From Apostichopus japonicus (taxonomy: Eukaryota; Echinodermata; Holothuroidea; Aspidochirotida; Stichopodidae): a DNA stretch of 64,000 nt. The stretch covers positions 16,525,094-16,589,093 of the forward strand of contig NC_092563.1 in the NCBI RefSeq assembly GCF_037975245.1, written 5' to 3'. Positions 46,223 through 58,475 of this stretch are shown here, in pieces. The notes under the pieces were generated by a model that ran no database searches, was not told the origin of the DNA, and saw only the letters and a program-made list of their open reading frames with translations. The position numbers and the translations under genes are program-made. Numbering within the stretch: the first letter of the stretch is position 1; the number at the start of each line of letters is the position of its first letter.

Positions 46223-49200
46223 ATGGTCTACAAAAATTGCCCACTTTGCAACGCTTCCGTAAGTAAATTCTTCATCGTTTACCATAAGACCTAGCCTACA
46301 GTACAGGATGCAGTGAGCACACACATCATATATAGGCCAACAGGTAGTCCTAGGCTCGTTACTCGTCATGTTAATGATATTATACACTTTGCATGAAAAA
46401 TGTTCATTACGAGTTAATACGGGCAAATGCAATACTACCTGTATGCTGGCTAATATAAGCCATGTGTAGGTAACACTAGTAATACAGGAGAAGGAAGACA
46501 AAGGCATTTACCATTAACATGTAAAGATACGTAGGCCAGACCTTAACTTATAAAAGTGTATAGCCTAGTAACATTAAACAGGGATGGACTTTTGTGGTGA
46601 ACAATAAACTCCAAACTTAGCACAACTTCATTGTTACAATCCATTGTTTACGTTGGGAATTGAGAGATGTTTCAAACTTGTTTGCATCTGCTCCGACAAA
46701 CTTTTGTGCCCGCCAGTTTTATTTTATTAAGCTATTTTAACCTAATGTAACAAGCTAAATGAATCACCAGATGGGTTTACCTTTTATAGCAGACACTTAC
46801 TGAGCCTCAGTGGGATTGATTATGGCGTATTTTTGATGTACAGTCTTATAGCTCCCAATTTTTCCCAATTCAGATGCTGGTCCACATGCATGTGATCAGC
46901 AACATGGGGACAGGGTTTGGTGAGGGGGTGGGGGGGTGTTGGCAATCCTTTGCCTTTAGATAAAAAATAGGAATTTGAGACCCCCCGTGCATTATTAATG
47001 TATTTGTTACAGTATATAACTTTGTAAAGTAACATATTGGCTATATGTAGGGGCAATGTGTGTGAACTTTTCAAATTGCCTTTTTTTTGGTATAATTTTG
47101 ATGATTATTTACAAATGGTTATAAAGTCCCGATGGATGTCTCTTTTAGGTGCATGTAGTTCAACTTAACATTGTTTTTGTATGACACAGTATGCTCAGTT
47201 ATAAACTCATTCATCTCAAGTTAATATCTATATAGTTCATACTACTATAAGTGACTCATTTCTTGTTTGTTTTGAATAGGTGCCTGTGGCTACCAAATAC
47301 TGTGGCTGTGGTCACATCTTCTTCAACAAGAGGTTATATCATCCCAAATTACCAGGTAGGAGAAATAGAGCTTCTCGAAACTTTACTTTGGACTTGGGTC
47401 CGGTTTGCACTGAACTTGAAGCTAAGAACCATTCAAGATTAATTGTTCACATGATCATTCAGTCATGTTCGTTAATGTTGACATTAATATTTCTGTTTAC
47501 AAATACATGATACTCAGTGACTCAGAGTCCATTTACAGTATGCTTGCGGAGTGCATGAACATCCTAAACTGATTTCATGTTACTTCCAAACCATCGTTTG
47601 TTTGATGTAGATTTCATGTTGGCAGTGCAAACTTCACAACTATTTCCAATAATGACAGGTATGTTTGTTTTAGCACTGGTGGGGGTAAGGTATCTACTAG
47701 TTTTAGCCATGGTTTGGGTTAGAAACTTATAGTTGACTGAAACTGTGGTAGGATTGATCATAAGTTACCTAAAAACTAAACAGCTACTATAGTTATATTG
47801 ATGGAATTATCTCTGAGGGGGCAGAAAACAAGTAACAAAGAACACAAGTAGTATAAATTTATAACAGTTTAGCCAGGTGTAATACTCACTGTTTTGTGTG
47901 ATCAAAGTATCAGAAAAATTTTTTGTTAGTATTTTACATTTTGTGGTCTATTCTTGTGTATGAGTATAGAGAAACTTGAGGAATGATAACAGGTCCAATG
48001 ACAAGACAGTCTATAAAAACAAAGAAGATAGGTTTGGAAGGGAGAGAAAAAGAAGATCTATTTTATATATCTCGCTGAAGAAGATGGCACCCTTAATTCG
48101 TTCAAAAGTTTCCTACTTTGAAACTTACATAAAAATCTAGTTTCTTTGGAGGTAGCAGTGTGTCATCTAGCTTGATCTGTTGACTTCTCTGCGTAAACTT
48201 GTAATACATACACTGTTGTAAGTTCACTAGCACTGCCTAAATTTAATATATCCGATTCACCTTTTACCTTTCTTCTCGTTGACTTTTAATAAACAGTTAA
48301 AGGAGATCATGCCAACAATCTTAGCAGGAGACGTACTGAGAGAGTCAGTCGAGGACGACCCGCGTACTACAGTGCCAGTGAATTTGAAAATCCATTTAGA
48401 AGGGTATGTGTGCCACTGTGATTTTTGAGAGAAGTTTGGAAAGGTGGTACTGAATGCAAATTTGACCTCAAAATTTTCCTTCAAGTGAAGTTTGGAGTAT
48501 CCAATGTAAGATGATGTTAGATATGGTCATTTAGTCCCCTCCACACCGCTTCTCCAACCCCCCCCACCCCCTCCCACCCGGTCTCTATTAGAGGGTGCAT
48601 CTTAAAGTGCAAAGGAGAGCATCACTGCTTCTTTTGATGTTTGCTGTAAAAGTTGTCAATATCGAAGTTTATAGCTTAGATCCAGTAATATACATCAGTC
48701 CTCACACATATCTGAGACAGTGTAGCTACAAAGACCCCCCCCCAGGGGTAAAACAGCCTTCTTCAAGATCAGAGTTGCCCCCCCCCCCAAAAAAAAAAGA
48801 GATCAGAGTTGCAATTTACCCAGTTTTATGCTCTCGAGGAATTCATGTAAACAAACTGCGCCATATTGTGATTAAAAAATCTTTAATTGTTAAGTTAAAA
48901 TATGTTAATAACTGTTGTGCTTGCCTGTTTCTTTTGTTGACCATCATTGTTTGTGTTTTGGTTTTTCTTTCATGTATTCTTGGAAAAGTGAAATTTTCAC
49001 GCCAACAAAATCATTGAAGAAACCTTAAATTATCACTATGATGCAACTGCTCAGTTCTACTTCTCTGGTTTTTATATATATATTTTTTTAACTTTCTCTC
49101 TCTCTATGATCGCGAAGTACTCCACTTCCAATCGAACAACGGATAAGAATGCAAAGGCCACTACCAGTCATTCAAAGAGTGTGGATGCTAAAGCAACAGC

Positions 49201-50298
49201 ATCGCCCAAAAAGAGGAGGAAACGGGTGGGAAGACCGAAGACTCTAAGAAAGAAGAAAGAGAGTAAAGAGAAAGGTATGTGGTCTTTACAGCAGATGAGT
49301 CTGGAGGGGAGGAGGATGAGGGAGGGGGTGTAAAGAAGGGGGACTGGAAGGGAGTTTGAAGATCAAAACATTGATGCATTCAGAAATATGGCATTAACAT
49401 TTGTTAGTATTTTGTCAAGAACTGTCATAACAATGACCATTTTGGGCAGGGGTAAGGTGGGGGGGGGGCTTAAGTACTTACTGTGTCATTTCCCAGTGTC
49501 TGGAAAGTCATAGAAAACAGTTTTTTAACAATCTGGAAGTATTTCAATATAAGATACTTTAACATTGTTCCAGCCAAAAGAGAAAAGAAGAAACCCTGAA
49601 GAGTTTTAACTTGTTAGAACAAGTTGGAACTAGACTACATCCTGTCACAAGTTGCCCCTCGTCAACCATTATACCATACATATCGTATATCATTTGATTT
49701 TCAGCTTCAGAATAATCTGTTGTCTGTTATCATTTAATAATAAGGAATTGAATTGAATCCACATGGGACTACTACATCGCTGTTTGTAAAACATCTCTGT
49801 TTCATTGTTACCTCCTCCTATTGTTATTTGCTCCTCAGTTTATCCTTCACAATTACTCATGTCAATTGTCTTTTCTTGTCCTCTTTTCCTGCTGGAGTCT
49901 TCTCACATGTACATATTTGAAACTACTCTCTTTTCAATCTTTCACTAAATTTCCTTGGAGGAATAGAAACTATCGGGCCCCTCTGTACATATACCTACCT
50001 TCTCTGGCAATCTTATGAAAATATGCAATTGTTTTCCCTCCTGTTTTTTTTATATTATTTCCTATCCTTTTGATCATATTTGATCCTATAAATATTTGCC
50101 CATCTCTCATCCCTTCCAACAGATAAAGCAGAGAAGGGTGAGACTGACGAATTTGAGATGTACATGAACAGTTCCGCGGAGAAAAAATTCACGTTTGCGG
50201 TGACTCTGGCAGAAATAAACCGTAAACTCGGTAAGGAATGGAACGGTCCTCGAGGCAATGTGGTAAAAGAGACCACTGAATCTACTCCGTCAAGATGA
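46223..50298 (+). CDS. C16orf87: UPF0547 protein, C16orf87 homologue, complete, 5 exons
   Basis: Exons: 46223-46258, 47280-47355, 48297-48403, 49118-49274, 50123-50298. They total 552 nt (183 aa plus stop) with matching phases. The start is chosen because AGAATGG is a good Kozak context and the protein then opens as the family does: MVYKNCPLCNASVPVATKYC followed by GCGHIF, a short zinc-ribbon-like cysteine cluster (C6, C9, C20, C22). The middle is basic and includes RRRTERVSRGRP and KKRRKRVGRPK, which resembles AT-hook or nuclear-localisation sequence. The C terminus carries the family's second conserved block, EKKFTFAVTLAEINRKL. Human C16orf87 has the same two blocks around a basic linker and has been linked to HDAC1/2-MIER complexes, so a nuclear chromatin role is plausible. 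The tail after INRKL is longer than in human. The acceptor of exon 4 (GCGAAG) is non-ideal but preserves the frame. Confidence 0.93.
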
Positions 50299-50358
50299 CA
50301 GGAAGATAAAACCAGATAGGAAGTAATATTCTGGATGAGAGGGTGACAATAGGGGACG

Positions 50359-50471
50359 ATGTCTAAGAGCAGGACATCATTGAATGTCCCTTCACCTCCC
50401 TGCTAGGTTTCAGCATGTCTACGAGCAGGACATCATCTAAACGTCCCTTCACCTCCCTGCTAGGTTTCAGC
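50359..50471 (+). repeat. 56-bp direct duplication in the 3' UTR
   Basis: Copies start at 50359 and 50415 with ATGTCTAMGAGCAGGACATC and end CCTGCTAGGTTTCAGC. A short third start follows. Confidence 0.92.
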
Positions 50472-50669
50472 ATGTCCTGACGACAACGGGATGTGTTGAT
50501 AGAAGATGCAACGATGTCGGGCAGGTGTTGTTGAACATCCCTAGTGAAAGAAGGGATATTGTACTGGAATATTATGATGGAGAGATGTGTTTTAACAGCC
50601 GACTAATTATAAGATTGTCAAGAAAAATCTCTGTTGTAGATGTCCGGTTTGAATGTGCGAAGGCAAATT

Positions 50670-51640
50670 GGAGGGGCACTTCAAAGGAATGGTGATGTTA
50701 GGATGTTGGGAAGGAGGTAAACATTATATGGATATACAGCACTTGGTTAGGGGGAGATATGCTTCACCCACAGACTAGCTAATACAGTGTAGAGGATTAT
50801 GGAAGACCTGTGAAGGAGTTAAATCCTCTGTGCCTTAAACGGGCACTGCAAAGACATGGTGATATGTGGGAATACTTTAGTAAAATACGGAGGTAAAGCA
50901 ATGTTTAAAAATATATTGCAGTTTGTGTGTTGATGGTAATTCCTGTGTGCCTTATAGGATGTGATAATGATTGAAGGGGCACTGTAAAGGCATGGTGATG
51001 TGGGAGAGATAAACTTAAATCACTAACTACCTAAAACAGTCTCTTGGATATCGAAAGATCTGTGTGTAGTAATTAAATCCTTTTGTTCCTGCTAGGACTA
51101 AAAAAAATGGTATGAGCGGCCACTGCAAAGGATATGGTGATATACTTTGCCAAAAAGGGAACTTAAAGGGTGTTAGAGTATCTCAAGTAAAAAGTGTGTA
51201 CCTTAAGAGGAGGATACGATAATAATAGGAGGGGCACTGCATCGGCAAGATGATTTTGAGATGTAAAGTTTACCAATAAACTAGCTAAATTAGTGTCATA
51301 GATATTATAGGTATTGTTTAGAAGTCAGTAGTTAAAACATGTGTTGCCTCAAAGGACATGGAAATTGTAGTGTGGGTTATAACAAATGCCTGGTAAGTTT
51401 GAAAGGTATAATTTTATAGCTTTGCCCACAGCTAACGAGCTCAAATTAATAAAAAAACAGTGTTAAGGATATTGGATCACAGTAGTAGTAGAATGTTGTT
51501 TGAATACGTGACTTATAACACAAGATGTATATATGTCGATAAGTATTACCTGCTATACACTATTTAAAGGATAGTATGTGTACTGAGGGGTGAATAGAGC
51601 CTGTCCTGGCACCGCAAAGCACTGTGAGGTGGATTCTATG
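50670..51640 (+). repeat. Degenerate tandem repeat, 5-6 copies of about 115-165 bp
   Basis: The anchor word GGGGCACTGCAAAGGCATGG, in variant forms, occurs near 50673, 50841, 50976, 51118 and 51231, with a weaker one near 51608. Other shared words between anchors include TGTGCCTTA and GATAATGA. The copies are well diverged. Confidence 0.75.
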
Positions 51641-51665
51641 GGAAGTACAATAGCTAGAAGGAAAC

Positions 51666-51671
51666 AATAAA
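51666..51671 (+). terminator. Candidate polyadenylation signal AATAAA
   Basis: First clear canonical hexamer downstream of the C16orf87 homologue stop that I noted. Use is inferred. Confidence 0.4.
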
Positions 51672-52043
51672 ACATCCACCTTTCTATGGTAATTTACTAG
51701 GGCCTTTTAATGAACAAACCAAGGTACATTCCAGGCTCTCTTGAACTTTGTTGTTTTTCCTGGTTTCTTGTCTTGTCCAATACAAATCTATGGTATACTG
51801 GAGTTGTATTCTCCACTTTGTTATACACTTTTTGTAAATATGATGAACATAATAATTGCTTGTATGTTGAAAAATGGCACAAAGGACCAATTTGTTATAT
51901 GTATACAAATTTAATTTTTTTTATAATTTTTTTATTTTTATAAAATCAGTTACCAAGAAATGTGTTTACCTCTTTTATTGTATGAGTTTCTAAAAATGTC
52001 ACCAAAAACAGAACTAGTATTGTTCGATACAGGTGACAAACGC

Positions 52044-52060
52044 CTGGGTTCAAATCCCAG
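52044..52060 (+). other. tRNA-like T-arm with Pol III B box
   Basis: CTGGG-TTCAAAT-CCCAG is a perfect 5-bp stem with a 7-nt loop and includes a consensus B box GGTTCAAATCC (52047-52057). No A box or anticodon arm is seen upstream, so it is a fragment of a tRNA or tRNA-derived SINE. Confidence 0.5.
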
Positions 52061-55000
52061 TTGAGGCTGGAAATTTGATCACATCTGGATTTTACAACTC
52101 TACAATTTCAATTATATATATATATATTAATATATATGAAGTAAGACAATCTAACCAACTCTGTGGAGGTGAAGAACATGCCCTTTTTTCTCCCCTATTC
52201 CGCTTATTCTTTACAATGTAAAGAAAGTCACAATGACCCTTTGCAAAAGGAGTTTAGCAGCTAACCAAAGTTTAAAAGCGTGATTTTTCCCACAATGGTT
52301 ATATTCCCACATGCTTTTCATTTCCTTTCATTGCCGCGCATATCCTCACAGAACCTTTCAAAGCATATTTTAAAATTTACTAGTACCACCCTCTTGAAAT
52401 TATTTCTCATTTTCGGTGGTAACCAGAGGCAGTTTTATAAGGAAGTTATTATGATGTTAGGAGATTTGAAGAGGAGAATGAAGGGGCGAGAGAGAGGGGG
52501 TCAGCAGTGGTATCCGAAAATTTGAACGACTAGCGAGGGACAGGGCCTGATAGCTTAGTTTGCAAAAACAGGAACGAGTTTAATAAAAATATGTTTGGCC
52601 AGTTGTGCTGTAGGCAACAAAGAGCTACTGGAGGTGGGATGAGGGTGGGGAATGTCAGTGGTAGACCAACACACAGTGTTTGTGGTAGTCGCACAAGATG
52701 TCTGTTACCAATCTTCACTATGCACTGTATAGTTCCTTGCAGAACGGAAAGCATACGTTAAAAAGGGAACTTTGGAATAATCACCTTTTTTTTTCTTGAC
52801 TATAGAGCTATTGAACTACATTATTGTGAGATTTTAGGATCGAATATTGCTAACACCTTTTCGATTACCCCCCCCCCTCCCTCCCTCCCCTCTTCAGCGC
52901 CATCGGCGCTAGAATGCTTTAATTTGTCTAATCTCCCATCTGACAGCCGAACGCTGTATAACTTTAATGGTCAGCATCCAGTCTTTGAGACTATTATTTC
53001 ATTCCACCTCAAAGGTTGGCGCTAATCCATAACTCGATTAATCCTTAAATGAGCTTTTAAATGAACACAAAATTTAGACGCCATACGGATGTTACTGTTA
53101 TTAAATTCCAGACAATCATTTAAAGTTATTGATGTAATCATTAATAAATGGCGGAGCGGCACTAATTTATAGACAATGCCAGGGATGACGGAGAGAATGT
53201 CACCTCGTCGGCAATTAACGGATGGAGAAACACTGCGATAATGATCAGAGTCTGGTAATTGTGTAAAGAAAAATGTTATAAGCTAATTTGGGGCGGATAG
53301 AGTTTTTGAGTGATCGAAATCATCAATCGGAAATTAAAACCTACTATCTGAGTGACCGTTAATGGCGATGATTATCTTCTAGTATATATGCTATGAAGGA
53401 GGCCTACCAAGTCGGTATCCTTTAACGATTTTATAGTAATTGAAGTAAAAGTAGGTGATATTTCCAAAGACCGATTGCACTACTCTCCAAGAGCTAAAAC
53501 ATTTCTGAAGTAGTCCGCGTAGGCAGTTCGTAAGTTGATCGTCTGGTGTATGGTTGGCTTTTTGTTTTTGCAAGCGAGTAGGCGTTAAGTCTACAGTAGG
53601 CCTAAAGAATTTAATTGTAGTCGAACTATAGCACACCATGCCACGCCATATTATATGTTGCAATCAAATAAACATTAATAAGCAGGTATTGAATGATGTC
53701 GTTTGATTCTACGATTAAGGTTGTCACACTGTGGACGCTTGGCAAATGTCTAATTTATAGATTCCCTGACTGCAGGTGCAATAAACTACCGTACGCTGTC
53801 GAGACTATCGCAGTCCTAAATTTACGTCACATGCCTATACGTTCAACAAGCGCTTCAAAATTTTTGTCAAGGGAGCGACCAGTGTAAATTGACTGCAGAC
53901 AGAAACCTTCTGAGGGTGGGGGGGGGGTAGTAGGGGATGGTATAATTCCAAATTTCCCGATAGATATTAAGTAAACCATTATGGACGGGGGCTTTGATTG
54001 TAGCCGGTTCTCTGAATGCGACCCCATGTCGGAAGGTCTGGGTGACCCCCCCGCCCCCTTGGAAACAAAAGAGGTCAAATGGTGTTTTGGAGGCATATTT
54101 AGACCAGTTAGGGGGTCTGAGAGTTTTTATGTACAATTTTAAACAGGGTGGGGTGCACCTATAGTAGTGGTCGAATTCTTCCCGGCTGAATGCCAAAGCT
54201 CCCCCGACTAAACCATTCCTCACCCGACTAAACCATTCCTCCCCGACTGACGGTCGGAGGTGGGGCATACACCCACCACGTCCCCCACCCCCTTGGGCAT
54301 GCCACTGATTTATACTATACTTTAGGTCTGTAATTAGGTGCAAACGCAAGGTTGTGGTAGAAGATACTTTTAAAGTTTTAAAAAAAAAATTCCATGACGA
54401 TGGAGATGACATGCCTACGCCCTCTCCTTTCGCATGCCACTGTGTAAAGACGAAGTTTTATAGAAATATTCTGAGCTTACTGATGTGGCCTTTGCGAAAC
54501 AATGGTTATGTTCGTGGGATAACAAGCAACAACCTCTATGGTGTGTCGAGTCGTTTCATACATCCTGCCTCGCACTACCAATACGTATATATACTCTCTG
54601 TCGACAAGGAAAGCCAATCCACATATGACTATCAAATCCTATCAAATTATTTCACATTACTGTTTATATTTATTTATTTATTCTTTGTTTTGTTTTATCT
54701 ACAGCAGCAGAACTCAATGATGAAAGCAACTAAACTTTTATTCCACATACTATTTATATTTATTTTTTCTTTGTTGTTTCTACAGCAACATAACTCAATT
54801 AAAGCAACTAAACTGTTACGCATATAATGAATATATCAAAAGGAATTTACATCCTTAAAGAAAGCTTTAAGAGTATCGTTGCGGGGAAAACAAAAACCAG
54901 TAATTTTAAGAGCGAAGTTATCCTTTAATAACTCAATCTACCAAACATTAACATCGTCGTGAAATTCAATTTTGATTGTGAATAAATTTGGGTTATGTTC

Positions 55001-55103
55001 TACAGTTTCCATTAATATCACATAACCAATCTACACAAGGTGGGGGGGGGGGGGGAGGTGATATTTCTCAAACCCCGACGAGAAATTCAACAATCACTAT
55101 CAG

Positions 55104-55251
<148 letters not shown>

Positions 55252-56087
55252 GTTAGAACAACAACGAACTTGAAAAGTAAAATAGCCTCCTTCCATCTTC
55301 ACTCTTTTTTCTCTTCTGATTAAAGTCAGGCGACGAATAGTCTCGATTTAATAACAAAAAGAAGTGGAATCTGCCTCCGGTTATCTTAAGAAATTACCAT
55401 CGACTGTCTTCCTTTTTTTATCTTCTCTTTTTGCCTCAAATGCTGCATATCATCATAATGAGCGAGTCTGTCGTATGGAGTCATAATTTTTTTGTTTTAA
55501 AGAAATGAAGAGAGAGATCTTGTTTGGAGTGAAATTGTCTAAAATATGATATTGCTAGCAGTCAGACTAATTAGCGTGAATGTAACAGAATACGACCGCT
55601 CGTGCATATCGAAAAGAAAAAAATAGCTAAAGATGATTAATATATCTAGTCTTCAATGAAAAAAAAGGTGTTATAAGACAAAGGCAAGAAAAGACATCCT
55701 TTCTTATAGATTTGCATAATGATGAAATTTACAACATGACATGTAGATCTGTTGTCAATCATATGCATGTAGGACGCGGGTATAATAATGGTACTAGATG
55801 AGAATTAGTCATAGTTTAAAATAACATAAAGTCATATCGAAATATCCTGAGAAATAGATTCACCGGCAACTCATTTGCCGATGAACTTGAACCTGGATAT
55901 TTTCTGGGACTGTGATATGAACCCGAAACGGTTTCACTCTTTCTTTCTTTCTTAAAGTAGGTCGCATATTGAAGGTCATACTTTTCAATCCGGGGCATTG
56001 TCAAGATTCGTTCACGGTTCGACGCGCTACATTTAGTTCCGTGTTCTCGTGGAACATATAGGATACGAAGAATAATGTATTACAATA

Positions 56088-56448
56088 CAAGGGCGTAGGA
56101 ACCGGGGGGCTGGGGGCGCCAGCCCCCCAGTGAAAAATGTGGAGGGGCGGAAGTATCATTCCGCCCCCCGCTTCGCAAGTCAGAAAACCCCTTTTTCATT
56201 TCCAAATGAGAAAAAAAATCTCATTTGGAGCACCAAATTGCATCTAAGGCCTGGTGAAAATACAAAATTAAGTTTACAAAATGGAGTGGGTGTTGAAGTG
56301 TGCTATTTGCACCAAATTGCATCTGAGGCTATCTGGAAATGCAAAAAAATCCAAAGGGGAGGGGGACACCCCCTCCCCTTAGACCCCTCCCCCAGGCCGG
56401 CCATCAGTCTTCAGCCCCCCCACTCAAAAGTACCTTCCTACGTCACTG
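56088..56448 (+). mobile_element. hAT-like non-autonomous element, TSD TTACAATA/GTACAATA
   Basis: 361 bp. The left end is CAAGGGCGTAGGAACC and the right end read inward is CAGTGACGTAGGAAGG, an imperfect inverted repeat. Flanks TTACAATA (56080-56087) and GTACAATA (56449-56456) agree at 7 of 8 bases. Subterminal GGGGGGCTGG and its mirror support the fold. No transposase is encoded. Confidence 0.75.
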
Positions 56449-56710
56449 GTACAATATCAAGCGGTGTAGGCCTATACCCATTCCACTAAACGAATTCTGA
56501 TTTCAATAGAACGGCTCACGAATCGTGGATAACGTTAACACGAACCAAATAGAAGGTAGCGTATGTATCATAAGTGAGGTCAACATGTAATCCAAGCTTT
56601 ACAAGTAAAGTTAGTGCGTTTGAAGGGAACCCCCTTAACTAGATTCAATCAAGTGTCAGTGTGTAACCCAGTATGTCTTCGAACTTCCAAGCGATGGTTA
56701 TTATTTATGC

Positions 56711-56736
56711 TGACGTCACGAGCAATCTGATTGGCT
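56711..56736. promoter_or_regulatory. CRE plus inverted CCAAT box
   Basis: TGACGTCA (56711-56718) is followed about 11 bp later by ATTGGCT (56730-56736). This spacing is typical of CREB/ATF plus NF-Y promoter modules. There is no gene adjacent, so its use is unknown. Confidence 0.35.
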
Positions 56737-58407
56737 GAAAACTCCGTAATTGCAAACCTGTTTGGGAAAAAAAAATTCGCACCCGGGCCCTTGCCCTTAG
56801 TTTAAAGCCTTCATTGTTGTTATGTCAATTATATTATGAAAATAAGAATATTTTTATTCTTCATCCAATGTTCCTATGGGTACCCCTATTTGACCCTGGG
56901 TCCCAGCGGCCGAGGCCCCTAACAATCTCACCCTCCTCGTCATGCAGCCCTGTAGCATCCAAAGTGATTATAAATGGAGCAAGGGGGTATAGGCTACTTC
57001 ACTTAATTTTGGTACCGTCCAACGATGCTTGTTTTTACTTGACCTTATAGTTCCTTTAACTTGGATACTGAGTAACTTCCCCTGCAATGAGAAGTACGTA
57101 TAAGTAAGCCATGCATGTTCGAATACGAAATAACAACCAAAACAATAAGAACGGTGACACTCAATCCTTCAACCTCACAACCCCCTCCCTCCACCTGAAG
57201 AAAAGAATAAATATATAAAACAAAGAAAACAATAAAAAGATCACATTTCATTAATCCTTTTCACCTGACTTTATCGTAAACGAACAGAACAAAAGAATAC
57301 TCCTCGGTACACGTATAGCAGATATTATATGTATCAGGTCAGTGACCAGTGCAACTTAATAATTCAATTAAATAATTGTATTTACATAATAATGGTGTCG
57401 TTGACCTCGTTGTCCTGTTTTAAGTCCGACCACTGGAGGCCATACACACACACACAGCACACTTATATATATATATATGTCGAGAGACATCCAATTGCTT
57501 CTAAATTGGACCATCCATTCGGCCTTCCACATTTTCAATACAGCATACTTGCCTAGCGCAGTCATTTTTGCACAAAATTTATCGGTCACAAAGGAAATTA
57601 TTTTGGGGTCCTATTTCTCCAAGAATAAATGATATGATGATCATCAGGGAATCTGATATACCTTTCTACATGACATTATTAAATAAACATGTGACGTTAG
57701 AAAAATTGGCATGAAAACTTCCAGTGGATATCAAGACAGAAAATTTCAATCGATTGGCAACTTAGGAAATTTATCTTTTAGGAGAGAGGGGGAGGGTTGG
57801 ACGGAGGGGGGAGGGGGGGGGGGGGTAAGAAGCTAGAGACAAACTGAGAGGAGAGGTGAGGACTAGGGTGCAGTCTGTCCAGTGTATGGTACATCATGGA
57901 CTCACCCCTCCCAATGACACATACACACGCGCGAACACACACAGCATCTTATAACAATGTCATTTTAATCAGTCAAGGCAAAGCATGTAAGTACATATGG
58001 CTTTTAAACAGCCATTATAGTTCTACTGAAGTGATGTGAAAACGCGTTTTTGTTTTCTATATTTGTTTTTTTAAATGCTTGTGTTTTGCTAATGTATGCC
58101 ACTGAACATTGCGTTCCAGCATCGACACCTAACCACACCACACCCTCAGCCATAATTATAAAGACCGTCCGTATGTCCCCTACAGTATAACATTCAAATA
58201 AACCGTCCTACATCAAGACTATTTGCACTATGATGGAACGATCTAGTAATTGATGGCGCCATCTCACAGCTGGATTATCAGGCGCCCTCGGTGATTACTA
58301 AGAAAGTAGGTCACTGATTGTCACACCCCCGTGCCGACTAGAATGCCAAATTCGGTACACATATACAAAGAGATTCTATTTAATCTTATTTATCCATAAT
58401 ATATTTT

Positions 58408-58475
58408 CTCTCTCTCTTTCAATCTCCACCTCTCTCTCTTTCTCATTTTCTCTCTATCCCCCCCCCCCCCCCATC
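58408..58475 (+). repeat. CT-rich microsatellite with poly-C
   Basis: Interrupted CTCTCT tract ending in a run of C. Confidence 0.85.

Larger units (their letters stand above)
50299..51671 (+). other. Probable 3' UTR of the C16orf87 homologue
   Basis: No coding signal is seen. The stretch runs from the stop codon to the first clear AATAAA at 51666-51671. It contains a 56-bp direct duplication and five or six degenerate repeats described separately. UTR extent is inferred. Confidence 0.5.

Noticed and set aside
52547-52600. tRNA-like 5' half (GATAGCTTAGTTTGC)
   Set aside because: The A-box match is imperfect and no B box follows at the right distance.
53870-54312. Possible fifth G-rich hAT element ending GGCATGCCACTG
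   Set aside because: Only one convincing terminus; flanks do not form a duplication.
54354-54827. 157-codon plus-strand frame
   Set aside because: The second half is low-complexity F/L/Y sequence over a short direct repeat (CTACAGCARCA...AAAGCAACTAAACT); no family resemblance.
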